Notes: a model not told the origin generated them from the letters alone. Positions 22,600 to 34,160 are shown, numbered from the stretch's first letter. The stretch is DNA of 64,000 nucleotides from Symsagittifera roscoffensis (GCF_963678635.1 NC_087064.1:40522530-40586529); one strand, 5' to 3'. Translations and numbers: made by a program.

Positions 22600-25318
22600 T
22601 CTATGTTAGTTGCAGGGCGAGTTTTGCTCGAAGTAGACACATCAGCTCAAGACCAGCTGAGCATAACTTTTCCATTATCGACAGCGAAACGTTAACGGAA
22701 GCAGAGTTTTTCTGTAACAATTACTGTTTGCACAAACTATCATTCCAAAACATACAAACTCTCTTTTTCCTAACATCTGTGTTATCCAATGTTCTGTTTT
22801 GACCATTTTGGAGCTCTTCTCATCGAATTTCTAGCCGAGTGTGAACATAAATCAGCCTATTCAACACTGAGGGTAATTCGTCGATTTCTTTTTTTTTTTC
22901 AATTGTTCATCAACATCCTCTAAATATTCCTTGTAGATATATGTATGGACTGTGTGTATACTATAGGTTTGTGCACTTTACTTATACACTGTTATCATAT
23001 TATATTCATCTCTAGTAAGTTCCATGGTGTTTATCACGGGTCGAGGTCCCAGACTCATGTCCAGACTTTTGCGACAAAAATTTGGCATGCCCACACTTTC
23101 AAAACCAAATTCAGGCATGTCCAGACTTCGGCGACCAAAACCTGACCTCACCGGTAAATCGCGACCATGACGATCCGTTGCGAATTTCGCGACCAAAGAG
23201 TGGGTTGCCCGACCAAATTATGGCGACTCAATTTTAGTTTATCCAGACTCTTGCGACCAAGATTCGCCATTTTCAGGCTTTCGCGACCAAAATTCAGGTG
23301 CGACTTTTGCGACCCAGGCGTATACAATCGTTATCAATTGGTACATAGGCGAGATTTTAGTTTCAAAAAGTTCAAAAATGCGCATTTTTGAAAATTATAC
23401 GGAAAAGTTGGGGTTTACATTGTCCAATGAAGGCGTTAAACCATCGATCAGAAAAACCGGTTCGATAAAAAATTTACCAACTCCCAAAGTTAAATCTGAA
23501 TCGCGTTCATTCTTTAGGTCATAAAACTCGAAAAACTTATCTGTGTTTCCTTCACTCTTTTGTTTAGTACTTGAAAAGTGTACCAGTTTTGTCTATCATC
23601 CCTTTTTCTATTAAGAAAGCTGTCTGTGTAAATTTATACTGGGTATCATTTGGAACCATTCGAAGAGTTAAATAAAAAATTTTCATATTTTAATGAGAAT
23701 AGTTATAACAATATTATGATAATAGATGCATTGTTTGGCAACAACTGACTAGTGGCCATCAATTTAGAAGAAGAGCAGTAGGCAACCATTGATTGAGGTG
23801 ATTTCGCTAAGCAAGAGAAAGGAGAAATCACAGCCTGGTGTCAGTACTGTCAATTCTCCTTCAGAGTTTTTGTCCATATAGAAGAAATTAGGCAACGAGC
23901 CGCCCGAGTAGCCGAAACATCCGAGGAAACAATTACCTCAAATTCCTTGATATACCCTTCTATGTTAGTTGCAGGACGAGTTTTGCTCGAAGTAGACACA
24001 TCAGCTCAAGACCAGCTGAGCATAACTTTTCCATTATCGACAGCGAAACGTTAACGGAAGCAGAGTTTTTCTGTAACAATTACTGTTTGCACAAACTATC
24101 ATTCCACAACATACAAACTCTCTTTTTCCTAACATCTGTGTTATCCAATGTTCTGTTTTGACCATTTTGGAGCTCTTCTCATCGAATTTCTAGCCGAGTG
24201 TGAACATAAATCAGCCTATTCAACACTGAGGGTAATTCGTCGATTTCTTTTTTTTTTTCAATTGTTCATCAACATCCTCTAAATATTCCTTGTAGATATA
24301 TGTATGGACTGTGTGTATACTATAGGTTTGTGCACTTTACTTATACACTGTTATCATATTATATTCATCTCTAGTAAGTTCCATGGTGTTTATCACGGGT
24401 CGAGGTCCCAGACTCATGTCCAGACTTTTGCGACAAAAATTTGGCATGCCCACACTTTCAAAACCAAATTCAGGCATGTCCAGACTTCGGCGACCAAAAC
24501 CTGACCTCACCGGTAAATCGCGACCATGACGATCCGTTGCGAATTTCGCGACCAAAGAGTGGGTTGCCCGACCAAATTATGGCGACTCAATTTTAGTTTA
24601 TCCAGACTCTTGCGACCAAGATTCGCCATTTTCAGGCTTTCGCGACCAAAATTCAGGTGCGACTTTTGCGACCCAGGCGTATACAATCGTTATCAATTGG
24701 TACATAGGCGAGATTTTAGTTTCAAAAAGTTCAAAAATGCGCATTTTTGAAAATTATACGGAAAAGTTGGGGTTTACATTGTCCAATGAAGGCGTTAAAC
24801 CATCGATCAGAAAAACCGGTTCGATAAAAAATTTACCAACTCCCAAAGTTAAATCTGAATCGCGTTCATTCTTTAGGTCATAAAACTCGAAAAACTTATC
24901 TGTGTTTCCTTCACTCTTTTGTTTAGTACTTGAAAAGTGTACCAGTTTTGTCTATCATCCCTTTTTCTATTAAGAAAGCTGTCTGTGTAAATTTATACTG
25001 GGTATCATTTGGAACCATTCGAAGAGTTAAATAAAAAATTTTCATATTTTAATGAGAATAGTTATAACAATATTATGATAATAGATGCATTGTTTGGCAA
25101 CAACTGACTAGTGGCCATCAATTTAGAAGAAGAGCAGTAGGCAACCATTGATTGAGGTGATTTCGCTAAGCAAGAGAAAGGAGAAATCACAGCCTGGTGT
25201 CAGTACTGTCAATTCTCCTTCAGAGTTTTTGTCCATATAGAAGAAATTAGGCAACGAGCCGCCCGAGTAGCCGAAACATCCGAGGAAACAATTACCTCAA
25301 ATTCCTTGATATACCCTT
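22600..25318. repeat. near-identical tandem duplication of one 1.36-kb unit
   Basis: The segment from about 22600 to 23958 and that from about 23959 to 25317 are virtually identical, with an offset of 1359 bp. They include rare variants such as the GGCAACAACTGACTAGTGGC block. This is a second, separate recent duplication event. Confidence 0.85.
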
Positions 25319-27290
25319 CTATGATAGTTGCAGGATGAGTTTTGCTCAAAGTAGACACATCAGCTCAAGACCAGCTGAGCAAAACTTCTTCCATTATCGA
25401 CAGCGAAACGATAACGGAAGCAGAGATAACAAACTATCATTCCAAAACTCTCAAACTCTCTTTTTCCTATCTTCTGATTTGTCCAATTTTCTGTTTAGGC
25501 CATTTTTGGAGCTCTAACCATCGATGTACTAGCCGAGTGTGAACAAAAATCAGCGTATTTAACGCTGAGGCCATTTCGTCGAGTTCATTTTTTTTCAATT
25601 GTTAAACAACATCCTCTAAATATTCCCTGTAGATATATGTTTGGACTGTGTGTAGACTCTAGATTTGTGCACATAACTTGTACACTGTTATAATATCTTC
25701 TTCATCTCTAGTGAGTTCCATGGTGTTTATCCCGGGTCGAGGTCCCAGACTCATGTCCAGACTTTTGCGACAAAGTTTTGGCATGCCCACACTTTCAAAA
25801 CCAATTTTAGGCATGTCCAAGCTTCCGCGACCAAAACATGACCTCACCAGTAAATTGCGACCATGACGATCCGTTGCGAATTTCGCGACCGAAGAGGAGG
25901 TTGCCCGACCAAAATATGGCGACTCAAAGTTAGTTTATTCAGACTCTTGCGACCAAGATTCGCCATTTTCAGACATTCGCGACCGAAAAAATCAGCTGCG
26001 ACTTTCGCGACCCAGGCGGATACAATTGTTATCAATTGTTACATTGGCAAGATTTTAGTTTCAAAAATTTCAAAAAAGCGCATTTTTGAAAAATAAACGG
26101 GAAGTTTGGGGTTTAAATTGTCCAATAAAGGCGTTAAACCATTGATCAGAAAAACCGATTCGATAAAAAATTTACTAATTCCCAAAGGTAAATGTTAATC
26201 GCGTTCATTCTGTAATTCATAAAACTCAAAAACTTATCTGTATTTCCTGCACTCTTTTTTTAGTCCTTGAAAAGTGTACCAATTTTGTCTACCATCCCTT
26301 TTTCTATTAAGAAAATTATCTGTTTATAAATATATTGAGTATCGTTTGGAACCATTCGAAGACGTAAACAAACAATTTTCAAATTTTACAGAAGAAAAAT
26401 AGAACTATATTATTTCGACAGATGTATTCTTTGGCAACGACTGACTAGTGGTTATCAATTTAGAAGAAAAGCCGGAGCAACCATTGATTTAGATGGTTTC
26501 GCTAAGCAAGGCAAAGGAGAAATCACAGCCTGTATCAGTACCGTCAATTCTTGTTTGCCCAATTGGAAGAAATTGCACAACGAGCCGCCCGAGTAGCCGA
26601 AACACCCGAGGAGAAAATTATCCCAAATTTCTCGATATATCCTTCTATGATAGTTGCAGGATGAAATTTACTCGAAGTAGAGACATCAACTCAAGACCAG
26701 CTGAGCAATACCTCTTCCATTATCGATAGCGAAACATAACGGAATAGAGTTTTCTGTAACAATTACTATTTAGCACAAACTATCACTCCAAAACTGTCAA
26801 ACTCTCTTTTTCCTATCATCAATGTGACATGCAATTTTTGTTTCGGCCGTTTTTGGAGCTCTACCCATCGAAATACTAGCCAAGTTTGAACATATAGTAG
26901 CTTGTTCAAGACTGAGACTATTTCATCGATTTCATATTTTCAATTGTTCATCAACATCCTCTAAATATTCCTTGTAGATATATGTATGGACTGTGTGTGT
27001 ACTATAGGTTTTTGCACGTTACTTATACACTGTTATCATATTGTAATCATCTCTAGTAATATCCATGGTGTTTATCCCGGGTCGAGGTCCCAGACTCATG
27101 TCCAGCCTTTTGCATCAAAATTTTGGCATGTCCATGCTTTCAGGACCAAATTTAGGCATGTCCAGACTTTCGCGACGAAAACCTGACCTCACCAGAATTT
27201 CGCGACCAAAACCTGACCTCACCAGAAATTCGCGACCATGACAATCCGTCGACAATTTTCTCGACCAACTTGAGATTGCTCGACCAAAAT

Positions 27291-28022
27291 ATGGAGGAGT
27301 TGAGTGTTTGTGAGCACTTCCTGGTGCATACTGAGATAGAGATTGAGAGACATAAGTTGTTTAACTTTCAAATGTCAAAGTTAGATACCAAGATTATCAA
27401 CAAGAAGCTTGAAGAAGTTTTCAATAAGCTGGATTCCGCTGCAAAAATCAATGTCGCTCTTGGCTTTGTTCTTCGTAATGTCAAAATGGGAGATTTTCGG
27501 TGTTACTACGCACACGAAAACAATATTTGGTTTGAAAAATCGCTTTTACTGTGTACGAAAGCGGAATTGATTACAATCCAGGGAAAAGTCGAAAAATTTG
27601 ATACCGTGGAGCAATGCACTCAAGAACGTCAGAACCCAAATTGAGGTTCAAATTGATCACAAATGTCACTATTTTCGCTGAATTACTAAAAAAACATCAC
27701 AATGGGATGTCCGGACTCTGTCTTGCCTGAGCCTTACTACGAGATACGCAAGTAAACTATCTTTCTTTTATCGGATAAAGATAAACTACCATACAAAGAT
27801 CATATTTGCCTTTTCCGTGCGTTAAAAAAGTATTTCCGTGGTCATAGTAACCTCGATGCTCATACATCTCAGCTGTTTAATATCATAATCGGGATACGAT
27901 CCGAAGAATTTCGCGCAGTTGCCATTGATGATTTACCTCTTGTCGAGGAAATAGTTGATCGCAAGATTTTCATCTATGATTTTGACATTAAGGAAGAGGA
28001 ATATGTAAGAGAATTAGCCTAA
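27291..28022 (+). pseudogene. DNA polymerase B relic, amino-terminal part
   Basis: An ATG at 27291, lying within the flanking 11-bp satellite sequence, opens a 117-codon frame. It contains KINVALGFVLRNVKMGDFRC and then YYAHENNIWFEK. After a stop and frame change, 27774-28022 continues with DHICLFRALKKYFRG, TSQLFNIII and ending VEEIVDRKIFIYDFDI. The H-x-C-L-F-R-A-L motif and the E-x-x-x-x-x-x-I-x-I-Y-D-F-D-I string are typical of the long N-terminal domain in transposon-encoded polymerases of this type. Two frames are needed, so the protein cannot be made. Confidence 0.7.
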
Positions 28023-28049
28023 CGAAGTATTGGAAATTTTGACAAAATC

Positions 28050-29175
28050 GTGAAATTGTTAAGGTTCAACAATCATATTATTCACACAGATGATATTGAT
28101 TCTTCCTTCAAGTGTTTCCGATGTCCTAGCTGTGACTGTTTCTTCAACAGGTCGAACATTTTCAACAGACATCTTTTGACTTGCAAAGATCGAGGGCGAC
28201 ACATTTATCCAAAGAATGTATATACACTCCGAGAAACGCTATTTGAAAAATTGGAAGGTTTCAATATTCCAGTTTCGAAAGATAACACACTACTCAACAA
28301 CCTAGCCATTTTCGATTTTGAGTCGATATGTAATCCATCAGATGAACTGAAAGCTACCCAAACAACAACCTGGATTGGAAAACATGTTCCAATTTCTGTA
28401 TCAACATCCTCGAGCCTGATAGTTGAACCAATTTTTCTTTATAACAAGGATCCGCAAAAACTGATTATCAATTTTGTAATCAAGCTCGAACTTTTGGCTG
28501 AAAAAAAGAGTAAGCTCGAACTGAGAAAAAAATTTCAAGATTTGAAAGAGTAGTGAATGAGGTTGTCGAAAATTTTCAAAGAGTTGAATGAAAAATTTTG
28601 ATTATGAAGACGAATGTATAGAGGACACACAGGCAACTGATAAGTCAACTCAGTGTTTGAGAATGCAGAAAAATCAGCTGATTGATTTGAAACAAATTTT
28701 GGAGAGGTATGTTTACGCCTTACCTGTATTAGGGTTTAACAGTGGAAGATATGATCTGAACTTGATCAAGAGCTATCTGATTCCCTACTTAATCAATAAA
28801 AAAAGAAGCTGAACCAATGGGTATCAAAAGGCTAACGATTTCATATCCTTCAAATTTGGAGACATACAGTTTCTTGCCATCACAAAATTTTTGGATGGAG
28901 CAACATCTCTAGACTCCTTTCTTAAAGCCTAAAAAGCTAGTGAGACAGAAAGATTTTTCCCGTATGAGTGGTTTGACAGTGCGGAAAGCTCGAGAATGAA
29001 GAATTACCTCCATACGAAGCTTCTTTTTTCAGTAAACTGAGAAACAACAACCCTCTTGATAAAGACTTTAAAGATTATCAGAACTTGAGATCAAGCGGAC
29101 TTGATGAGCAGCAAGCACTAAAAAAAATTCAAATCAAGTCAGTGCCGGCATCTGGATGGGATAATTACAAACTTT
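28050..29175 (+). pseudogene. DNA polymerase B relic, zinc-binding and 3'-5' exonuclease part
   Basis: A 167-codon frame (28050-28553) has a cysteine/histidine cluster (CFRCPSCDCFF, then HLLTC) near residues 22-45. The exonuclease I motif FDFESIC follows, with catalytic D and E at 28314-28322. After a stop, 28588-28812 carries FNSGRYDLNLIKSYL, the exonuclease II motif. Frames then shift again through sequence with SFKFGDIQF-like and SLDSF-like pieces up to about 29175. The catalytic acids of both exonuclease motifs are still present, although the reading frame is broken at least three times. Confidence 0.8.
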
Positions 29176-29223
29176 TATAAGAGATATGGCAGAAACATAG
29201 AATGACCACATTTAAAGTTTTTT

Positions 29224-30214
29224 TTGCAGTGGTACAACAACAAAATTGTTGTTCCAACCCTTGAAGCAATGCAAAAATTGGTTCAGTTTTATCATCAAAA
29301 AGAAATAGATTTGTTGAAACTTCGATATACTCTTCCAAATCTGGCAAAAAATTTTTTCTGCACAAATCAACCAATGGAAAATTCTATCCATTTTGCGAAA
29401 TTAATTGAGATTTGTGCGAGAAAATTAGAAAGGACATGACAGCTGGACCATCAATTGTGTTCACGCGAAAAGCTGTAGTTGATGAAACTTTCATCAAAAT
29501 TTCATCAAATGTTTGTAAATCAATCGTTGGAATTGATGCAAGTCAGCTCTATCCCTACTCAATGTGTCAAGACATGCCAACAGGATTGTACACATGAAAC
29601 AAGTTTGATTTTGAGATGCAAAAGTTCAAGGCTCGACATAAAATATCTCGCACTTTTGAGAACATGGAGACACTACCAAGAAACAAGACCAGAATGCAGA
29701 GTTGAGAGCTTTCACACATCTGGAAAGCAAAAGAAAATTGACTGTTTCAATGTAGATGGATATTGCGATCACTGCAAAAGCAGTGTTTGAAGCGCTGGGA
29801 TATATTACCACTTCTGTCCCTGCCAGGACACTCGTCCCTCACTGAGCGATGAAGATATTGAGAGAGGAAACAAAAGGGGAGAGATGGATGACTTGAGACG
29901 TGAGTATATTCGCGAAAAACGATCCAAAATCGAAAAAAAGTGGGAATGTGAGCGGTGGAAAAACTTCAAAACGAACGAAAAAATTAAGAATCATATCCGA
30001 TCCAATTTTTGCTACAAAAGGCCTCTCTACTGATCTTTTATTGGAAAAAATAAGAGATGGATCCCTTTATGGCTATATTCAGTGTGACTTAGTTGTTCCA
30101 GATGAACTGAACACTAAATTTGCTAACTTCCTCCAATTTTCAAAAACACTGAAGGAGGAAGAAATGATACTGGGGAATATATGCAAAATTAAGCCATTGA
30201 AAATGTCTTCTTAA
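29224..30214 (+). pseudogene. DNA polymerase B relic, palm motif A and TPR-type region
   Basis: At 29224-29439 the frame has WYNNKIVVPTLEAMQKLVQF. At 29412-29597 it continues with GPSIVFTRKAVVDETFIKI and IVGIDASQLYPYSM. The latter is polymerase motif A (D-x-x-x-L-Y-P), catalytic Asp at 29535-29537. Further pieces at 29640-29790 and 29900-30214 hold a cysteine-containing stretch (CFNVDGYCDHC) and YGYIQCDLVVPDEL. The overlapping frames are shifted against each other, showing indels. Motif A is intact at sequence level. Confidence 0.8.
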
Positions 30215-30227
30215 GCATCTCCAGCGA

Positions 30228-31252
30228 TTGCTAATATCTAGTTTCAAACTAGAAAATGGTTCAATCATTACTCTTCTTTTGCAATTCTATATGGAACTTG
30301 GCTTACAGTGTACAAAAGAGTACCGCTTTGTAGAGTATCTCCCTCGAAAATGCTTCAAAAAGTTTGTTCAGTCAGTTGTTGATGCTAGAAGGGAAGGAGA
30401 TGAGAAGCCTTTATCCAGTGTTGTTGCAGAGACTATGAAGTTTTTAGATAATTCATCCTACGGTTACCAGATAATGGATAGATCGAGACATACGATCACA
30501 AAGTATTTGAATGATGAGAAAACACGCAAAGCAATTAATGAACCTTTCCTCAAACGATGGAACACTGTTCAGAAGGACTTGTACGAGATTGAGTTACTAG
30601 AGTCAACAATTGAGCACAAAGAACCCATAATTGTCGGATTTTTCATTCTGCAGTATGCTAAGCTGAGAGTGCTTGAACTTCACTACAATTTTTCGACAAA
30701 ACTTGTGATGTTAATAAATTTGAGGAATTAGAAATGGACACGGACTCGCTTTATATAGCTCTTGCCGAAGAAAACCTGTATGATTGTAATCGTCCGGATA
30801 AAAAAGATGACTGAGAAAAATTGAGAAAAAATGATTGCAGAGATTCATTTAGAGCGGATTCCAAAAAACAATTTTTCCCTCGAACATGTTGTAGCGTTCA
30901 CATGAAACACAATGAGTGAGAGCCTGGACTGTTTAAAGAAGAATTTATGTGTACGGAGATGCTATGTTTATGTAGCAAGACTTATGGTTGCTATGACAAC
31001 AAATCAGACAAGATGAAATATAGCAGCAAAGGATCGAATAAAAAAGTTCTTGAGGATTCCGACTATGACTCTATGGAAAAATGCAGGAAGGTACTCGACG
31101 AAGCAATCAACTTGACTTCAACATATAGAAGATTTAGAACCATTATTCATTTGGTTGTTACATACGAGCAAACAAAGAAGGGATTGAATTACTTTTACCC
31201 GAAAAGACAACTTCAGGACGACGGAATGCACACAAAAGCTTTGAACTTGTAA
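30228..31252 (+). pseudogene. DNA polymerase B relic, motifs B and C and carboxyl end
   Basis: The 167-codon frame at 30228-30731 contains VVAETMKFLDNSSYGYQIMD, which is motif B (K-x-x-x-N-S-x-Y-G). After a stop, MDTDSLYIAL at 30734-30763 is motif C with both catalytic aspartates (30737-30739, 30743-30745). The last frame, 30947-31252, contains MCTEMLCLCSKTYGCYDN and ends YFYPKRQ to a natural-looking TAA. Order and spacing match full-length protein-primed polymerases. The gene was probably inserted complete and decayed in place. Confidence 0.85.
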
Positions 31253-31740
31253 ATAACTGATAACCTAATAGCACTCAATTCGGTATTGGTTGACTAACTA
31301 AAAACTTGTGATAAAATGATTATACGAAGCAGTGATTTATATACTTCATCTTTTGAGTTTAATACTTTTGTTTTTAAAAAAAACATGATTTTTTTTCTCG
31401 AAGTTTCGTTAGGTTTCATTAAAGCTGTAGATAGTTTTTCATAGTTTCAAACATATAAAAACGTTAATCAAAACTTCCAAATTGTAGTATTTAGCTAAGA
31501 AACGCAAACATTGACACCATCGAGCTCAAAAAAAAGTCGGAAACAAAAAAAAATCTGAAACTTTTCATCTGAAACCTTACCATGTTAATACATTAGGAAA
31601 CCTATTACCTATCTTAATACATTCTGAATCTATTCCCTATTTTAAAGCATAGCTTGCAGACCGGATGCTCTATTCCCCATCTTAATACATGGGGTCTTCA
31701 ACATTCCCCTCACTCTCTCCTACTCTTCTACTACTCCCGG
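31253..31740. other. 3' tail of the polymerase insertion, non-coding
   Basis: AT-rich sequence in which short direct repeats (variants of CTATTCCCTATTTTAA and ATCTTAATACAT) recur at 31585-31690, followed by a CT-rich stretch up to the satellite junction. No terminal inverted repeat to the left end of the insertion could be confirmed. Confidence 0.45.
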
Positions 31741-33109
31741 CCAAATTATGGCGACTCAAATTTAGTTTATCCGAACTCTTGCGACCAAAGTTTGTCATTT
31801 TCAGACTTTCGCGACCGATGAACACAGGCGCGACTTTCGCGACCCAGGCGGATACAATTGTTATCGCATTAAAATGCGCATTATTAAAAAAAATGTACGG
31901 AAAAGTTGGGGTTTAAATTGTCCAATGAAGGCGTTAAACCATCATCCAGAAACACCGATTCGATAGAGAATTTACCGAATTCCAAAATTAAATCTGCGTT
32001 CATTCTTTAGATTATAAATCTCAAAAAAAAATTCTGTTTTTCGTTCATTCGTTTGTTTACTACTTGAAAAGTGTGCCAATTTCGTTAATCTTCCCAATTT
32101 CTATTAGGAAAATTGTCTTTAATCATTATAATGAGTATCAATTGGAGCCATTCGAAGTTTTGAACAAACAATTTTCAAATTTTACAGAAAATAATTATAA
32201 CGATACCATGATGATAGATGCATTTTTGGGCAACGACTGACAAGTGGTCATCATTTTGGAAGAAGAGCCGTAGGCAACCACTGTTTGAGGTGATTTCGCT
32301 AAGCAAGAAAAGGAGAAATTACAGCCTGGTATCAGTACCGTCAATTCTCCTTCAGAGATTTTGCCCAATTGGAAGAAATTGCAAAACAAGCCGCCCGAGT
32401 AGCCGAAATATCCGAGGAGAAAATTACCACTAATTCCTCGATACACCCTTCTATGATAGTTGCAGGATGAGTTTTGCTCGAAGTAGACACATCAGCTCAA
32501 GACCAGCTGAGCAATACTTCTTCCATTATCGATAGCGAAACAATAACGGAACAGAGATTTCTGTAACAATTCCTATTTAGCACAAATTATCGTTCCAAAA
32601 CTCACAAGCTCTCTTTTTGTTATCATCGGTGTGACATGCAAGTTTATGTTGCGGCCGTTTTTGGATATCTACCCATCAAAATACTAGCTAAGTGTGAACA
32701 TATAATAGCTTGTTCAACACTGAGACCATTTCATCGATTTCATATTTTCAATTCTTCATCAACATCCTCTAAATATTCCCGGTAGATATTTGTATGGACT
32801 GGGTGTAGACTCTAGGTTTGTGCACCAAACTTATACACTGTTATTATTTTGTTTTCATCTCTTGTAAGTTCCATGGTGTTTAACCCTGGGTCGAGGTCCC
32901 AAACTCATGTCCAGACTTTAGCGACAAAAACCTGATCTCTTCAGAATTTCGCAACCATGTCGATGCGTCGCGAATTTCGCGACCGAAGCGAAAGTTGCCC
33001 GACCAAAGAATGGCGACTCAGTTTTAGTTTATCCAGACTCTTGCGAACAAGATTTGCCATTATCAGACATTCGCGACTAAAAAACTCAAGCGCGATTTTC
33101 GCGACACAG
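31741..33109. repeat. satellite array resumes, right block
   Basis: This is one full unit of the same satellite, with the landmark at 32782 and the GGCAACGACTGAC block near 32229. It is followed by the start of the next subrepeat cassette. It carries the same CCCTGGGTCGAGGTCCC segment as the long-class units of the left block. Confidence 0.85.
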
Positions 33110-33850
33110 GCGGATAAGGCGCGACCCTGCAGCCCAAGAAAAGGCGTGAGCGTCGCGACCAAGTTCAGCCATTTTCAGACTTTTCAGACCAAAACGGACA
33201 CGGCGCGAGTCCCCAGACCAACATGGAGACGGCGCGACTAAGAAAAAGTTTTTCGAGGCTTTCGCGACTCAGGCGGATACGGCGCTATTCAGGAAACGGC
33301 GCGACTCAAAAAGCAACGGCGCAACCGACCTGGCCGGCGCGACCAAAAATTTCAATTTCAAGCCTACGCGACCGAGGTGGAGACGGCGCTCTTTTTCAGA
33401 CCGAAGCGGAGACGGCGCGAATTTCCAGACCAAAATGGAGACGGCGGGACTTTTCAGACCAAGGCGGAGACGGCGCGACTTTTCAGACCGAGGCGGAGAC
33501 GGCGTGACCAAGAATATGTTCCTCGCGACCGTGGATACGGTGCGACTTTCTAGACCAGGGTGGAGACGGCATGACTTTCCAGACCAAGGCAGAGACGGCG
33601 CGACCTTAAGACCGAGGTGGAGTCGGCGCAACCGGGAAATAGTTTTTTGGCACCGTGGTGGATGTGTCGCGACTTCAGCGATCAGAGTGGAGACGGACCG
33701 GACCAAGGCGGATACGGCGCAATTTTCCAGACCAAGGTGGAGGCGGCGCGTTTTTCCAGACCAAGACGGAGACTGTGCGACCAAGAATTGATTCCTCACA
33801 ACCGAGGTGGAGACGGCGCGACTTTCCATACCAAGGCAGATGCAGCAAAA
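33110..33850 (+). repeat. GC-rich expansion of the subrepeat, with a 29-bp minisatellite
   Basis: From 33370 to 33514 five consecutive units start exactly 29 bp apart (33370, 33399, 33428, 33457, 33486). The pattern begins GACCAAGGCGGAGACGGCGC and ends GACTTTTCA. Less regular copies extend on both sides. The motif is a GC-shifted version of the ~30-bp subrepeats in the rest of the array. The long open frames on both strands here, up to 194 codons, are a by-product of a 29-bp period without stop codons. Confidence 0.85.
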
Positions 33851-34160
33851 CAATTAACTGTCAAAATAGCGTTCATTTTTCTCTTGTCCAATGCTTTATT
33901 TCATAATTATTTTTTGTATCGTTTCAAATGATCGAGATTAGCTTGCATGTTCTCTGAAGATTTTTAGGAAAAAAGACATTTCAATGCTGAAATCTCAAAA
34001 AATCGCCAGCTTTCATCGTTTTTCAAGGAAATTTTGTTTATTCCTAATTCAAGAAAAATCAGAATCAAAATTCTTTCAAATGAATTCAAAATTATTTAAA
34101 ACTTTTTTAGTTTTGAAGTCATTTTTTTCAATTTTTTATTCTTCAATTTCTCAACAACCA
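33851..34160. other. AT-rich interruption between repeat blocks
   Basis: There are no subrepeat motifs and no recognisable gene. It separates the GC-rich minisatellite from the last subrepeats. Confidence 0.4.

Larger units (their letters stand above)
10271..27283. repeat. satellite array, left block
   Basis: A recurring landmark (GTAGATATATGTATGGAC) occurs at about 11401, 12646, 14049, 15297, 16543, 17868, 19200, 20446, 21778, 22933, 24292, 25629 and 26974. Spacings are 1155-1403 bp, mostly 1245-1248 or 1325-1362. Each unit has a GC-richer cassette of about 30-bp subrepeats full of GCGACC, then about 950 bp of AT-rich sequence. The AT-rich part includes conserved blocks such as GGCAACGACTGACTAGTGG and GAGCCGCCCGAGTAGCCGA. 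Short open frames on both strands recur from unit to unit and should not be read as separate genes. Confidence 0.9.
27284..31751 (+). mobile_element. 4.46-kb insertion with a lone family-B DNA polymerase relic
   Basis: Satellite sequence stops at CCAAAATATGG (27284-27294) and resumes with CCAAATTATGG (31741-31751), at the same place in the unit. Subtracting the insertion from the interrupted 5808-bp landmark spacing leaves about 1351 bp, a normal unit. The two 11-bp copies may therefore be a target-site duplication with one mismatch. Inside, only a decayed protein-primed DNA polymerase is recognisable. No integrase, ATPase, protease or capsid gene of the Maverick/Polinton set is seen. Confidence 0.75.

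Noticed and set aside
10271-27283. CRISPR-like array of short repeats
   Set aside because: The ~30-bp motifs are not separated by unique spacers; they are degenerate subrepeats inside a 1.2-1.4 kb satellite, and the DNA is clearly eukaryotic.
31585-31740. terminal inverted repeat of the polymerase insertion
   Set aside because: The CT-rich right end and the left start (AGGAGTTGAGTG) share only a loose pyrimidine/purine bias; no convincing inverted match was found.
33269-33853. 194-codon minus-strand frame and several 80-118 codon plus-strand frames
   Set aside because: They lie in the 29-bp GC-rich minisatellite, where a period without stop codons keeps several frames open. The peptides are repetitive and not gene-like.
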